64,000 bases of DNA from Oxytricha trifallax (Eukaryota; Ciliophora; Spirotrichea; Sporadotrichida; Oxytrichidae). Where the stretch lies: assembly GCA_000711775.1 (NCBI GenBank), contig ARYC01016986.1, forward strand, positions 248,001 to 312,000, read 5' to 3'. The notes below the pieces were generated by a model, which worked only from the letters and a program-made list of their open reading frames with translations, was not told the DNA's origin and searched no databases. Shown here in pieces: positions 23,273 to 35,164 of this stretch (positions are counted from its first letter, which is position 1; each line of letters opens with the position of its first letter). A program made the position numbers and the translations under genes.

Positions 23273-23699
23273 CCAGACTCATAATAATGCTTGATTTTGA
23301 GATTATTAGTGATATTTATGCTATTGTTGGTGATGCTGGCCTCCACACTCTCCATACTCTCCTCACTCTCCACACTTTAATTTTTATTTTGAGGAAGATA
23401 TCCTGAAGATACCCTGAAGATATCTATGAAAATTATGAAAAATTCTAAAGATCACTACAGCATCTACTTGATCGATGAACAAGAAATAGAAAAAATCAGA
23501 AAAGTTGATAAAAAAAGAAAAATTCCATTTTTAGTTAGTTGAATAGTTAATTAAATTTAAGTAAGGATATATTCAAACTTTATTCAAAATAGTGACTGTT
23601 TGATCTCTTACTCTTGTGTACTGAGATGATCATAATTTAATTTGATCTCTTTTTTGATTTTATTTTAACAGTCTCCCCATTTTAATTATACTCGCTTAA
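23273..23699 (-). repeat. Right terminal inverted repeat
   Basis: Reverse complement of 13938-14360. The differences I could see include one extra A within the AAGAGTA run, a 4-base insertion before the GTGTGGAGA array and a few substitutions in that array. Beyond it, 23157-23272 is a weaker continuation ending CTTGGGGTTTTAAC, matching AAAACCCCAAGAGT at about 14408 on the left. Confidence 0.85.
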
Positions 23700-23779
23700 T
23701 ACCAATACTTGTATCTTAAGACTTGCAGCAGACAGCACCCATTTATATTAAATATTATTAAATAATACCCCAGTTTAAT

Positions 23780-25630
23780 TGAATTATAATTATTGAACTT
23801 CACTTTATTTAATATATTTTTACTTAGCTTTTTACCTTTATTTGGATGCATCATAGCTTAATTTTTTAATAAACAATTTATAATTAGTTTATAATACTAA
23901 GTATGTCTTTGTTTATATAAAGGGAAACTAATAGCGCCTTTAAATTGACCGCATATATTTGTAATTTTAATTTGAGTTTAATGAAGTTTTCAGAAAATAT
24001 CTTAATTTTTGTCAAAATAATTTTTATTTTATCATGCTAATTATGAAACAAATTTAAATTATTAGTTATAAAAAAATGAAAATATTTGATTTCAAATAAA
24101 TATTAGGAAACAATTCCTTTTAACTTCTTCTATTAAATATAAGGACCAGTCTCAGGTTGAGTTCTACTGGCAAAGATAAAATAAGGATTATAATATTTCC
24201 AGCTCATAGAGTTTTGATTGAAATATTAAGTATAAATAATTAACTAATAATAAAAATAGGCATCTAACAACAAAATTTGTATTAAATAATAAAATTCTAT
24301 ATAATTATTTATTTTTTACTTATAACATAAATTGAGCACATGTGCTGTTAGGCGTCTTATCAATTTCATATTAATGTTGTCTTATTATTGATAAAAGGTA
24401 TAATTCTATTCATTAGAATAATTTAAAAAAAAAGAAAATAATTTATAAAAATCTTTAACTTCAAAAGCCTTTGTCCTGAGTTAGTTAAACTTAATTATTT
24501 CAATTTTTAGACAGTAAAGTTGTTCTAACTTTATTTTGAAAAGTAGTTTCTTATCCCTCAATATCTAACAAAAATTGAGACAGTTTTTACTTTTTCTATT
24601 ACATTTTAATTAAGCCTAATATAGAAATGTAATAAATATATGAGAAAGGTATCATCAATTATTAAAAAATATTATAAAATAAGATCAAGTTATTTGAATG
24701 AGTAAAATTAATTTTAACTTTTTTTTATAATTCAAATTAGTTACTAGACTAATTTAATAATGAAATTTAGATATTGAAAATTATTTATTATTAATCTGGA
24801 TTATATAGATAACTAGTCAAAAGAACTTGAATAGGAGACGAGGCAAAATTGTTACTTTACCCCAAAGTTAGTTCATTAATTTTCATTTTTAACTAATAGA
24901 AGGATGTTCAATCGAAGATAAAATAGTTGATGAGATTTAACAAGGAATTCTTTAATTTTACTTTGACTACCTACCTGACATTTATATACAGAAAAATAAA
25001 TTAATATATTGGATGCGATAAAAAATATTTTACAATAATTAAAAACTTCTTAGTTTCTGTTCATATATTATTTAACAAATATTAAAGCATAAGCTTCGCA
25101 ATATTAATTTAAAATATTTAAAAATAAGCACCAAATCTAAATTTCAATTGAATGTAATAATTTTTCCCTATAGGATATAATAGCAATTCATTTTGATAAG
25201 AAAGTGAACTTCACTTTTTTAATAGTCTATGCATAGGGTAAATTTGAATAATTTATATTAAATATAAAGATGCTAGCAGAGAAAAGTGATTAGATTAATT
25301 AATCTCTACTCTCTGACGTTTCTGGTTCAGATTCAAGCGAGTAGGAGGAGACTCTTTAAAAGAGTTCATCAGCACTGTCTATTTAAGATGATATAACTAC
25401 TGGAAATACTACTACATTAGGAAAAAAGAAAATGTACAACTTCGACGATAATTAAATATTTGCAATTAATCAATAAATAACAAAAAAGAATTAAAGCATT
25501 TAAGTTCAAAATTATTTTATCATATTTTGTAAATATTAAACTAAATAATTTATTCATAAATAATTATTTTTTCGACATCAACTCTGATGAATAACTCTAG
25601 ACTTCGGTTAAAATATGGGAGGAAAGGCTC
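23780..25630. other. AT-rich region with isolated coding-like scraps
   Basis: No complete gene. Under the ciliate code, coding-like stretches are: about 24120-24215 + strand (KYKDQSQVEFYWQRQNKDYN), about 24890-24987 - strand (starting MSGRQSKQNQRIPC), and about 25275-25440 - strand (acidic, SADELFQRVSSYSLESEPET). Their orientation and order do not fit a simple linear gene, so they could be scrambled MDSs, orphan fragments or chance. Confidence 0.35.
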
Positions 25631-27500
25631 ATTCAAAACCCCAAACCCCTTTAGTAGTCTAATTTAATCATAACTAATGATAATGATTTTGAGAAATTTA
25701 TAAAAATTACATATTTAAATTAATGAGACAGCAAACTTCCGTAGGTAATGGGAAACTACCTTTTATAGAAGGAAACTTCTCCCTTCTGAATGTAAATGTA
25801 TATATTATTTGGGACCCCCCCATAGATTTACTGTATAATTTATAAAATGGATGAAATGATCATAGTGCAAAACTAAAACTAATTCTTAATTGCTCGTTTA
25901 TAGCAAGACTGCTCCATTAATCTCCTGCAACTGTTATGTTCTTAATTAAATTAAAATAAACTTCAACTTAATTCTTAGCCTAAAAGACCCTTAAAACTTT
26001 AGCAACATCACATTATTTATCTTTATGATAAAACTCTTTAATACTGGGGCTCATTTCTTTCTCGCCTCGAGAGCTGTGATGTCTCATCTATAAATCCCTG
26101 ATATTCACATCTCTTCCTAAATTAAAGAGCATTTATTAAAATGGAATATTTTATAAAATGGTCAATCGCTTTAAGAGATGATTGGATTGGCCTTACTATC
26201 TACTTTATAAAACCAATTTTAATTATTTAATCAATTATGCAAAGAGCTTGAGAGCATATATTTAATTCATTTATATTGATGAGTTATTATTCACGTTTAT
26301 TGAAATTATATCGAGGTCCTGATATAAAAGATACAGAAACATTGAAATTTATTATTAGATTCAAATTATAAACTCATGGAATTCTTGGTGGAATAAGTGA
26401 AGATTATATGTTTAAGACTTATTTTACCAAACCTCTCTCAATAAAATCTGATAATACATAAGTTATTATAATAGCTGTGAAATAAGGGCGCTGCTAAGTG
26501 ATCATTCTCTTTAAAGATACCTTATTAGTTCATAGAACTAAAAACTCAAGGAGTGAATATGCTAGGCTAAACATAACATCTGTATTTAATGCCCTACACT
26601 CCTTAGTTAAATATAATTAAATTATATTTTGGGGGTTATTAAAATACTGCTAAAAAAATTCTACTCTGTCAGTTGATGTACAATTTTAAGCTCGAAAAGA
26701 AACAATGAATTTTATAAATAGGGTTGCAGAGAGAGTCATCAATAAGAAAGCTAAAGTTTGTGCTAGATTAGGAAGGTTTTATCTTTATAGATAATCTTTA
26801 GCTTTTAACGAATGAATAAGTTCACACATCAAATGAACTTTTAAAAGGCTTTTTCTTCTCTTTCTTTTCTTTCACTAAAGTTTTGCTTAAGCTTATGTTT
26901 CTTCTTTGTGCCAGCTACTGCATGTATATTCATCTCTTCTTGTTTTTATAAATAATGAAGAATCCTTTACTCAGTTCATGCTTTTCCTGAGAATTTATCT
27001 ATTTCCTAAAATTGATTGGATCTTTTATAAAATAAAAGCAGCGACAGTTTTTTCCTATAAAGTTAGAAGTCTAAGCTTACTAGAGATAATCAATGTTTCT
27101 AAGGTTCTTATACCCACGTTTCACTGATTTTATTTCATGCTTCTCTATTTCTTCATGAGTGATACTGTAGAAAGGGAATACTGAAGTGATGATAAAATTG
27201 AATGGGATATTTGGGCTCTAGAAGCAATTATATTAGAATGTAATGTCAACAAGTCATTACTAAAGCTGTAAAGAGAAAAATTAAAGCAAGAACCTAGATA
27301 AAATATAAAAAGATAGATATTTGGCTGATTAAATATTTAAATAGGCTAACTAGAGAGCAGAGCATATAATCGATTAAGTTTATAATTGAAAATGAGAATC
27401 AAGTTTAGATAATTAGCACATGATGCTCGTGCACAGTTTGAGTCAATAGTTAAAAACACCTATAATACACACTAATAACATTAAACTTAATCGTAATCCC
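25631..27500 (+). mobile_element. Deleted and decayed TBE transposon relic
   Basis: The left end is ATT followed by CAAAACCCCAAACCCC (25634-25649), one C shorter than the TBE end at 60274. Internally, 26045-26110 (CGAGAGCTGTGATGTCTCATC...CATCTCTTCCTAA) matches the transposase at 60680-60735, and 26800-26860 matches the end of the transposase (AACGAATGAATAAGTTCACA). 26895-27160 matches the reverse-strand 22-kDa-type gene (TTTGTGCCAGCTACTGCATGTATATTCATCTCTTC). About 27165-27300 resembles the C-terminal part of the 57-kDa-type kinase (IEWDIWALEAIILEC against QWDVWAV). The GTACC spacer, the zinc-finger part and the start of the kinase are missing. Many stops and indels are present. The right terminus was not located. 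Confidence 0.7.
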
Positions 27501-29190
27501 CAACATAAAACCTATTATAATCTTAATAGTAAAATTTTATAATTTTAAAACGCATTCAAGCTAATAAATAGGTTTGTGATTTTGATTAGATCCAACGTTT
27601 ATTTAATTTAAAATAATACAAAGGTTGTTCATAAGTCAAATAATGATATATATCTTAGAGATTTTGAAACAAACACTTTATTGTATAAAATTCAATCGAC
27701 ATTTAATGAAAACGAATTTGTGATTTTAAATGATGGATATTAAAAATAAAAAGAGATTTTGAATAAAATATGAGATTTTTTATCAGATAAATGATTTAAA
27801 AATTTAAATTGCTATTGAATAAAAATTATCAAAAACATCAATTTAATTCACTTGATAATTTAAACTCATTTAATTAACTTCTTAGGTTTTTTATGTTTTT
27901 TCTAGGCAAATCTTGTTAAATGGGGAAACTGTTTTAAAAGTGAGATGACTTGAAAACGTTTAATTCAAAGACTTGATTAACTATAGATATTTAATATTAA
28001 TTGACATTGAGGTTGATTTATGAAAAATTAGTAGAGATGATTAATTTTTTTATATAATAAAAAATGCAGGGTTAAGTTTCCTGCCCTTTACATAAATATT
28101 TCTTTAATTTTCCAAAAACATAGAAGAAATTTTAAAATCACTACTTCAAATTGCTTTCCCAGCAACTTTTTATAATATAATTTGCAAGATTTACATCTAT
28201 CCCTTGTCTTATTCACAATAGAAATTTTTATTAACTATTGTCTTAATTAACATTAAATCGAAATTGCATGATATTATTCGAATATTTATCAATATTGGAT
28301 GTTTAAATAAGCAAATTTTGTTCATAGACAATGATTAAGCTTTATAAAAATTGATAAAAATAACATATTTTTATATGGATCAGGAAACTACTTTCTGGTG
28401 CAGGAAACTACCTTATTATGGGGTCAGGAAACTTCCGGCTTTGGTGCATTATGAAATTTGGAATCAAGAAACTTCCCCCAAATGCAACAAGTAATCGGTA
28501 AGAAGAAGAGCTAATTAATTTGGGAAATTAATTGAAACTTTATAGCAAGAAAATAGAAATGGCTACCTATAATTGTTAGGCAAGAATTAATAGTTCTTAG
28601 TTCGTTCAGAATACTAAACGAGGATATGATAGATTATGAGAAATTGACTTGCTTAAAATTGAATCTTATTTTATTGAGCTAAATATAAAAATTAGATTAT
28701 AAATTCTTTAAAAATACATGAGGATTAAAAAAGGAGCATATAATGAAAAACGAATAAGCAGAATTATTAAGGATTAAAGACATCAATAGTCGTTAAAGTC
28801 AGAAATTACTTTTTATTTTATTTAGAAATTTTCACTTGTGCTATTGAATTGTTCTTCAAATTTTTAATTTACCCAAAAGTTTATCAATATTTCTGCCATA
28901 ATTTTATTTATTTTATGCAACTATAAGGAATTCTCTTTGTTATAAATAGCCATTAATAATTTTAGCATTTATCTTATCTTAAATTAAATGTTTATTTATC
29001 AATTAAATGAGAATTTTGAGAAAAATAAGAAGTTCTTTCTTAAAAAATTAAATTTTTAAAATCATTTTTCATTCAACTATAGTAAATAGCATTTTTCAAT
29101 GAAGACACAATATTTTTCTTTGATTTTGATGACGTATTTAACTAATCTAATACTCAAAGTAGTGATTGGAACACTTAATACTATAGTAAA
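27500..29190. other. AT-rich region with a GGAAACTTCC-word cluster
   Basis: No gene seen. At 28381-28485 the words CAGGAAACTAC, TGCAGGAAACTACC, TCAGGAAACTTCC and CAAGAAACTTCCCCC follow one another. These are the end words of the MITE family seen intact at 48354-48843, so this is probably a nest of decayed MITE ends. Confidence 0.4.
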
Positions 29191-29199
29191 GAATAGTTC

Positions 29200-29880
29200 A
29201 GTTCTTCTAATAGATATGGTAAAGCGAATTAAGTAATTTGATCGTGGACATACAAGATTAATCAATTATTTAATCATTAAATGTAGAATTATAGTAGCGT
29301 AATTTTGTCTTAATAGCCTCATCATCAGCCCATTTTTCATTATCAAGTTTATCATGATTTTCTAGAAAGCGATTCTCGTTACATCTTCACCTTCTAAGAG
29401 TTAATAATAATCAAGATTCATAATCATAAGTTCAAATCTCAGCCACATTATGGTTTAAGACTGCTAATCACAAAATCAGTTTACAGAGTCTTAACTAATA
29501 TTTTAATACCTCTTGAATTATTAATAGTGTTGTATTAATTAATTTAGGACTGATATTTATTAATTAAAAACCTATAAACTGATCCTGAGATTAGAAGTCT
29601 TAAACCGCGATGTGGCTTAGATTTGAACCTTTAATCCTGAATCTTGATTTTTATTGCGGTTGGAATTTTATTATATAAATTCGAGAACCGCTTTCTAGAA
29701 AATCATGATAAACTTGATAATGAAAAATGGGCTTATGATGAGGCTATTAAGACAAAATTACGCTACTATAACTCTACATTTAATGATTAAATTATTGATT
29801 AATCTTGTATGTTCACGATCAAATTACTTAATTCACTTTATTACTGATTTAAGAGTTGTTGACAATATCATTTTCTTTAT
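29200..29880. mobile_element. Inverted-repeat element (~0.65 kb)
   Basis: Two arms of about 300 bases pair imperfectly. For example, left AGCCCATTTTTCATTATCAA (from 29326) pairs with right TTGATAATGAAAAATGGGCT, and left TTTTCTAGAAAGCG with right CGCTTTCTAGAAAA. The pairing extends inward to CAAAATCAGTTTACAG against CTGTAAACTGATTTTG-like sequence near 29570. A short open frame in the right arm (29705-29899) is a by-product. Ends and target duplication are not clear. Confidence 0.6.
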
Positions 29881-29899
29881 GATACATAATTCTGCTTAA

Positions 29900-32800
29900 G
29901 AATATATAGTCTATGCTATTTCTGATGAATGGGAAAGTGAAAGTAGTGTAAAAAATTATAAATATTTTTAATTGATACTCAATTGAAAAGGGTTGAAAAA
30001 GGATTTATAATAGGGAAGTATTGGTTGATTTGTGTGTCATTTGAAAATATAATTTAAATAATTTTTATCCTGTAAAAAATAATTCAGAAAAAAACAAATC
30101 AACTTATATCGTATTCAGTTCCCTTCAATAATTATACACTTTTTTTAATCTATATCTCAACAATTTATTGTATTAAATTTGCATAAATTAATCCAATTAA
30201 TTTCGTATTTTGTTTGAATATAAGAACTAAAATTAACTTTTTTTTTAAAAAAATTTTGCTGGATTTGAACAACAATTTATTTTTTAATTTTGAGATTATT
30301 ACAAGAGTTCTCATTTATATATGTTAAATCTTAATTTTATATACATGTCTTCTTAATATCCCAGTCATATATAAATATTAGGTTTAAAATAAATGTAAGA
30401 TTCACAAATAATTATATGTTACTAATATATCGAATTGTAAAATTAAATTTATTATTTCATTTATTCATTAGTAATCTAAATTATTTTTTAGCTAATCAAC
30501 TTAGATTTAACTATATTCTTGTTTTATTCATAATTTATATATAGAATTTAAAACAGGAAATTGTGAAAATAATTTTGAATTAAATGATTTATTTATTAAA
30601 TATTTTAGACTCCACCAGTAATTTATTAAATAAATAAAGTATGTTAAAAAATCTTATTTGAGTAATCTTTAAAATTTGAAAAATTTACATTTCCTTACAG
30701 AATATGAAATTTAGAGATTACAATGTGGCAATTGAGTGTTTATTTTTTTAAAAATAATTGATAACATTTTCACAAAAAAGCATTCTGAAACATTTCAACA
30801 ATATATAAATGATTAGATATAGAATTAAGCAATTACATTTTAATTGATTAATTTAAAAATTTAAACAATTTTCAACAACAAAAAATTTTGCTTGATTGAT
30901 ATATATATTTAATTCGTTTCAGTTTAATTGTGGTATTTTGATTTATAATAAATTATATTTAATAATATCCCCATATTTGAATATATTCTTTAATTTCAAT
31001 TAAAAAGTATTTTTTTTTCAATTTTAAAAATAGTGAAAACGACTCCGCTGAAGAAACTACAGTTCCAAGATTATCTAGGTTGAAACACATAGAAGGAAGT
31101 GATAAAAATACTTCTCTAAAAATTAAAACTTTTTAGGATGGTAATTTCAAGGGATTTTTTTGTAACAAAAGTTCAAATTTAATATTATTTAAAAGGTTTT
31201 TTGCATTTTTTAATTTATAATATAATAGTTTATTCCATTAATGCAATTTTTAGGAATAATTTATAATTAAACAAGGTTTGATAGAATTTTATAAATTTTA
31301 TATTTATCCAATCAAGATAAATGTTCTTTCATAAATATTGTGTATAATTTTTTAAGTGATTTAAAATTATAGATATTGCAATTAAACAATTGAATTTCCT
31401 TATTCTCTTGAAGTCAAATTTTGTATAATGATGGAAAGATAAATAGTATTGCTATATATTAATAACATAAATATTTAATAATATTTCCATATAATTATAG
31501 CTGAATATTTGGAGGAAAAAGATTTTGTCACTTTTCTGTAATATTTTAATTTATTTTTAAAAAAATAAAGCATTCTGGTTCTCAATATATAACTATTTGT
31601 TAGATTTTCTTATGCTTATTTAATAGAATTATAAACAGTGTATTAATAAAAGCTCATTACATTTTACTGCATTAAAATTCCTTAAATTATTGTCAATAGT
31701 CATTCTATTATGAAATTTTGAAAACTATTAAATAAATCAAATTTATTCTCTTTAAAATTAAAATTATATAAATTAAGTTCTGTGATAACTAACATTTTTG
31801 ATAGCTATATTTTAATATAAGAAGAGGGAGGTGATTCTCTCATTATATTAACAAATTTTAATTTTTTCTATTATTACCAAACTAAATAATTTATAAAATT
31901 TATTTACATATTAAATTTAAGATTTGCATTTAAAATGAACTACAAGTTTAAGAAGAGGGGGGGAGATAGTAAGCGGCATATTAAACGTATTTTCAAATAT
32001 ATTAGCATCAAATATTCAGGTTGACACTAATTCAGATCACTAAAACTTATACCAAACGTAAAGTTAAAAGTCAGGTTGAATATAAAATTAATTACCAGTG
32101 TGTGAAAAATTTATCTAAGAGAACAAAATTAAAGTATAAGTATTTTGTTTCTTAAAAAAATGAACCATTATTTAATAATTAATTTCTCCTATTAAATTAA
32201 TGTTTGCAATAAGAATATATGATAATAATTATAATAATATAGAAATAATAAAAATTAGAATAATAAATCATTATTTTTTTTGAATTTCCCTGCCAAAATC
32301 AAATTTTTCATTAAAAGCAAAGCATACTTTATTTTTTATTTTTCTTTACAAATAAATCAATAAAAATTAAAAGTAAAATAAGTCATTTTATAATAGACTT
32401 TGATTTTGATAGAGAAGTGCCTTTCAATCACAAAAATAAAATAAATAGTGATGAGTGATTATGGTTTTCCAACCTAATCCCTAATTAATATTTTACTATT
32501 AACTATAGTATATAAAACCCAAGATACATTCCTTTTTGGTGTTTATTTTTATAATATAAAGGACATTTAATTCTTTTTATGTCAAGAAATATAATTTATT
32601 ATTTACTTTTTTTAATTCAATTTTTATAATTGTTTTAAAAAAATAATAATTTGAATTATACTTATTAAATTCTATATGAGCTAACTGATATTCTAAATTT
32701 TTAGGATTTATTAACCATGAAATAAAAAATTAATTGTTTTTAATACATAATTATTTCTTAAACTATATTTACTATATACTTATTTTTATAAGAAAATTAA

Positions 32801-33030
32801 AAATCTAAATAAACAATGTATTAATGGCTTATTGTATTTATCGAAGCATTTAATTTTATTTAATATGCAAGTTTATTAGATTTTATTTCCAATTAAATTC
32901 ATAATTCTTCATGCGAAATCTTTTAAGTATAATTCTTCATAATTTTTATGAATTTAAATTTTATTTCCCCAAAATTCAACAAAATTGATGAAAATTAATT
33001 AACTTCTATATATGTTTTAATGAATGTATT
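29900..33030. other. AT-rich region with coding-like scraps on the + strand
   Basis: Mostly frame-less. Two stretches read as protein with TAA/TAG as Gln: about 31030-31150 (NSENDSAEETTVPRLSRLKH, then GSDKNTSLKIKTFQDG) and about 31985-32080 (NVFSNILASNIQVDTNSDHQ). They are on the same strand as, and upstream of, the 33-45 kb segments, and may be its first MDSs. G-rich words at 31825 and 31953 resemble decayed MITE ends. Confidence 0.35.
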
Positions 33031-33039
33031 ACTGACTAT

Positions 33040-33495
33040 TCCAGACACTTTAAACTTTATTTAAAACTCAAGCCTGTGTTATAGTTTTGACAAACCTAAA
33101 TCAAAGTATGTTTTTTACAAAATAAAAGCAACAAGCGATGGAAACAATAGCTCTTATGAATGCAAATAGATAACTTCGCAGTAAATCTAAAATCTCCCTG
33201 TTGATTTCCATATTGATTACGCAGAATTCCTTGAGCAAAAATAAATGATATTTCTCATTGGGAAAGTTGATAAAAATGTCTAGGGCTAACAAGCCTCATC
33301 ATTAGTTATGATTGACTACATCAACATGTTAGTAGTCAACAAGGTAACATTTAAAGATGTTTTCACTGGTATTATCTGAGGATGGTTTCCCCTTAGACAG
33401 ATGAGATTGGATCGCCAAAAGTCAAAGTATGAATATCTGATCAAACCTATCTGGATGGCTTAAGCCCCAGTATTAATTTCCATACAGCATTATAT
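33040..33495 (+). CDS. Coding segment of unknown family upstream of channel copy 2
   Basis: A frame of about 150 codons open with TAA/TAG as Gln, from PDTLNFIQNSSLCYSF through CKQITSQQIQNLPVDFHIDY and FLIGKVDKNVQGQQ to GWFPLRQMRLDRQKSKYEY and IWMAQAPVLISIQHY. A single in-frame TGA at 33377-33379 interrupts it. The composition is clearly protein-like compared with the flanking spacers. It is followed by other + strand segments at 33740-33812 and 34005-34115, and could be the N-terminal part of the same gene. No domain is recognised. Confidence 0.5.
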
Positions 33496-33739
33496 AATAA
33501 TAATAATTCACTGGTATTAAACAGTTTATTGTAAAAAAGGATTCTCAATAGTTATATATTCTACACAATAATCTTAAACTTAAATATAATATGGAAATGA
33601 TATGTGATTGATAATAAATTTAGATATTAATGATATTACTTAATATTTCAATTTTTTTGGAGAAATTATAGGTAATTTATAAACAAATAATTTTAAAAAT
33701 ATAATGTTTTAATGGCATTCATTAATTTTTCCCTTACTA

Positions 33740-34740
33740 TGCAGCATCTAATCAGGAAGAAAATTATTTAATACCTAAGAAATTCATTTATAGTATGGAA
33801 GAAGGTGATAATCTTATTTTTTAAATTTCAATTAAAAAATAATTAATGATTATTGTTTAATTTTAAAATAATTTTATTTTGTGAAAAATATGAAATAAAT
33901 TAACTTGTTTTTATAGTGAAATAAAATACAAATTATAGTATTTTTATTCATTATAAAAATACTATTACAACTCAAGTAATAATATTATCATCAATGAGTG
34001 AGATAGGAAGGCAGATTGATTAAAGAAAGAGAGATGGAAATTTGTCCTCAAATTAAGAGTACCTTCAAAGACCTCCAATATCTTCAGTACTTGCACAAAA
34101 TCTTTCGAGTAATATAAATTGACTTTAAATAATTATTCAGTATCTTTAAATTAAAAAATAGTTCAAACTTAATAAAAATTATCATTTAAAAATTCATTGT
34201 GAAGAATCATTTGACTCTTAATTATAAAATATAGAAGAATTAATTATGAGTTACTAATAAGCTTAAAAATTTGCCCTAATTATTTTGTTGTGGTACCAAG
34301 TTTTATAAGTAATTTTATAATTGAGAATAATACTCTTAAAAGAGAGTAGTCATATTTAGATTGATGATATTTACTTGGAAAAATCCTTGTAGCTTTAGAC
34401 TTTATTGCTAGATATGATTTATAAGAGATTATAATTCTGACAACATAAGACAAAGATAAAGTTAGCGAGATTAGTGCAGCATACAATATAGGGTATTGAA
34501 GAGTTTAATTAACTTGTCTGCTTTCAAAGAGACTTGAAGCCGAAATATCATGCTTGACTTTTAACACATTAGAGCATATAAGGAATAAATATTAGATGTT
34601 AACCATAACTTAAATAATATCTAAGATTAATTCTTTATGATTTAATTTATTTTTATTGATAAAATTATAGAGCCACATTCTATTCCAAACTAGATATAGC
34701 TTTCAGATAAAATGCGGTATAATATGACTACTATAGTTTA
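33740..34740 (+). pseudogene. Kinase-like coding segments, decayed or MDS-split
   Basis: Islands on the + strand: 33740-33812 (NQEENYLIPKKFIYSMEEGD), 34005-34115 (GRLIKEREMEICPQIKSTFK, then DLQYLQYLHKIF), 34268-34590 (DIYLEKSLQLQTLLLDMIYK, then LARLVQHTIQGIEEFNQLVC leading into QRDLKP) and 34670-34740 (FYSKLDIAFRQNAVQYDYY). The LARLVQHTIQGIEEFN helix followed by RDLKP is the pattern before and at the catalytic loop of protein kinases, although the usual His-Arg-Asp is Gln-Arg-Asp here. Two TGA codons interrupt the 34268-34590 island, so it is either a pseudokinase relic or contains unremoved spacer. Confidence 0.45.
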
Positions 34741-35164
34741 TTTATTGTAAATTAAAACCACATTTTGTTTATTAAAAATAACATTGAACCTTTTTATTAT
34801 TACAGTTATTTATTATATATCACTCTTATTTAATAAATAACTTAAACATTTTTTCAATATTAGCAATCAAAATTGTATAAAGATATATTCAAGATTTTTA
34901 CCAATGAAAATTCATTTAAATTACTAAAATAAATATTGAGATTTAAAATGCTAGATAGTTTCACCTCTGAGAAGCAAACAAACTTCACTTTATTTAAGTT
35001 AACTAATATTTTTAAATAAAAAAAGAGATTAATCTTCAATAACTGTATTTTATACTCACCCATATAACCGTAAGGAATGCCCAATATTTTTTGCATTCTA
35101 AACAATTATTTAAATTTATTTTTTTGTATTTAATTTTTGATAAGCTTTTGCTCAAGTAATTTAC

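Larger units (their letters stand above)
13938..23699. mobile_element. 9.76-kb TIR transposon with DD34E transposase and three cargo genes
   Basis: Begins TTAAGCGAGTATAATTAAAA and ends with its exact reverse complement. The inverted repeats run about 423 bases (13938-14360 and 23273-23699) with only a handful of differences, then a weaker match to about 14433/23157. TA flanks both sides (13936-13937 and 23700-23701). Joining the outer sequences with a single TA aligns base for base with the paralogous site near 56990, so this is a genuine insertion with a TA duplication, as expected for Tc1/mariner-type elements. The interior is much richer in G+C than the host DNA. Gene order: Josephin-like protein (-), transposase (-), small basic protein (+), large unknown protein (-). 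The near-identical TIRs indicate recent movement. Size and cargo are unusual for this superfamily. Confidence 0.88.
12300..23742 (-). pseudogene. MORN-repeat protein gene, copy 1, split by a 9.76-kb transposon and degrading
   Basis: The paralogue at 53166-57029 starts MGAVCCKSQ. Copy 1 starts identically at 23742, but after codon 14 (DTSIG) it is interrupted by the element 13938-23699. Downstream islands on the - strand: 13937 to about 13860, 13790-13500 (EDYSDVQNGEF to KERHGPGS), about 13430-13375, about 13010-12900, 12860-12530 (several MORN units such as [17 protein letters not shown]), about 12430-12380 and about 12345-12303. Decay signs: removing the transposon leaves a TGA at codon 18 where copy 2 is open, the 13375-13430 island is eroded, and the final TGA of copy 2 (EWL-stop) is lost by a shift. 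MORN proteins usually tether to membranes. Whether this copy is still processed is unknown. Confidence 0.65.

Noticed and set aside
13938..23699. Polinton/Maverick or virus-like element
   Set aside because: No protein-primed DNA polymerase, retroviral-type integrase, packaging ATPase or capsid-like gene was seen. The TA duplication and DD34E transposase fit the Tc1/mariner superfamily instead.
29705..29899. A 64-codon frame
   Set aside because: Lies entirely in one arm of an inverted repeat, mirrored in the other arm. Its composition follows the repeat, not a protein.
34860..35105. An 81-codon - strand frame
   Set aside because: AT-driven Ile/Leu/Asn/Lys/Phe composition with no motif and no paralogous support. 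Probably spacer.
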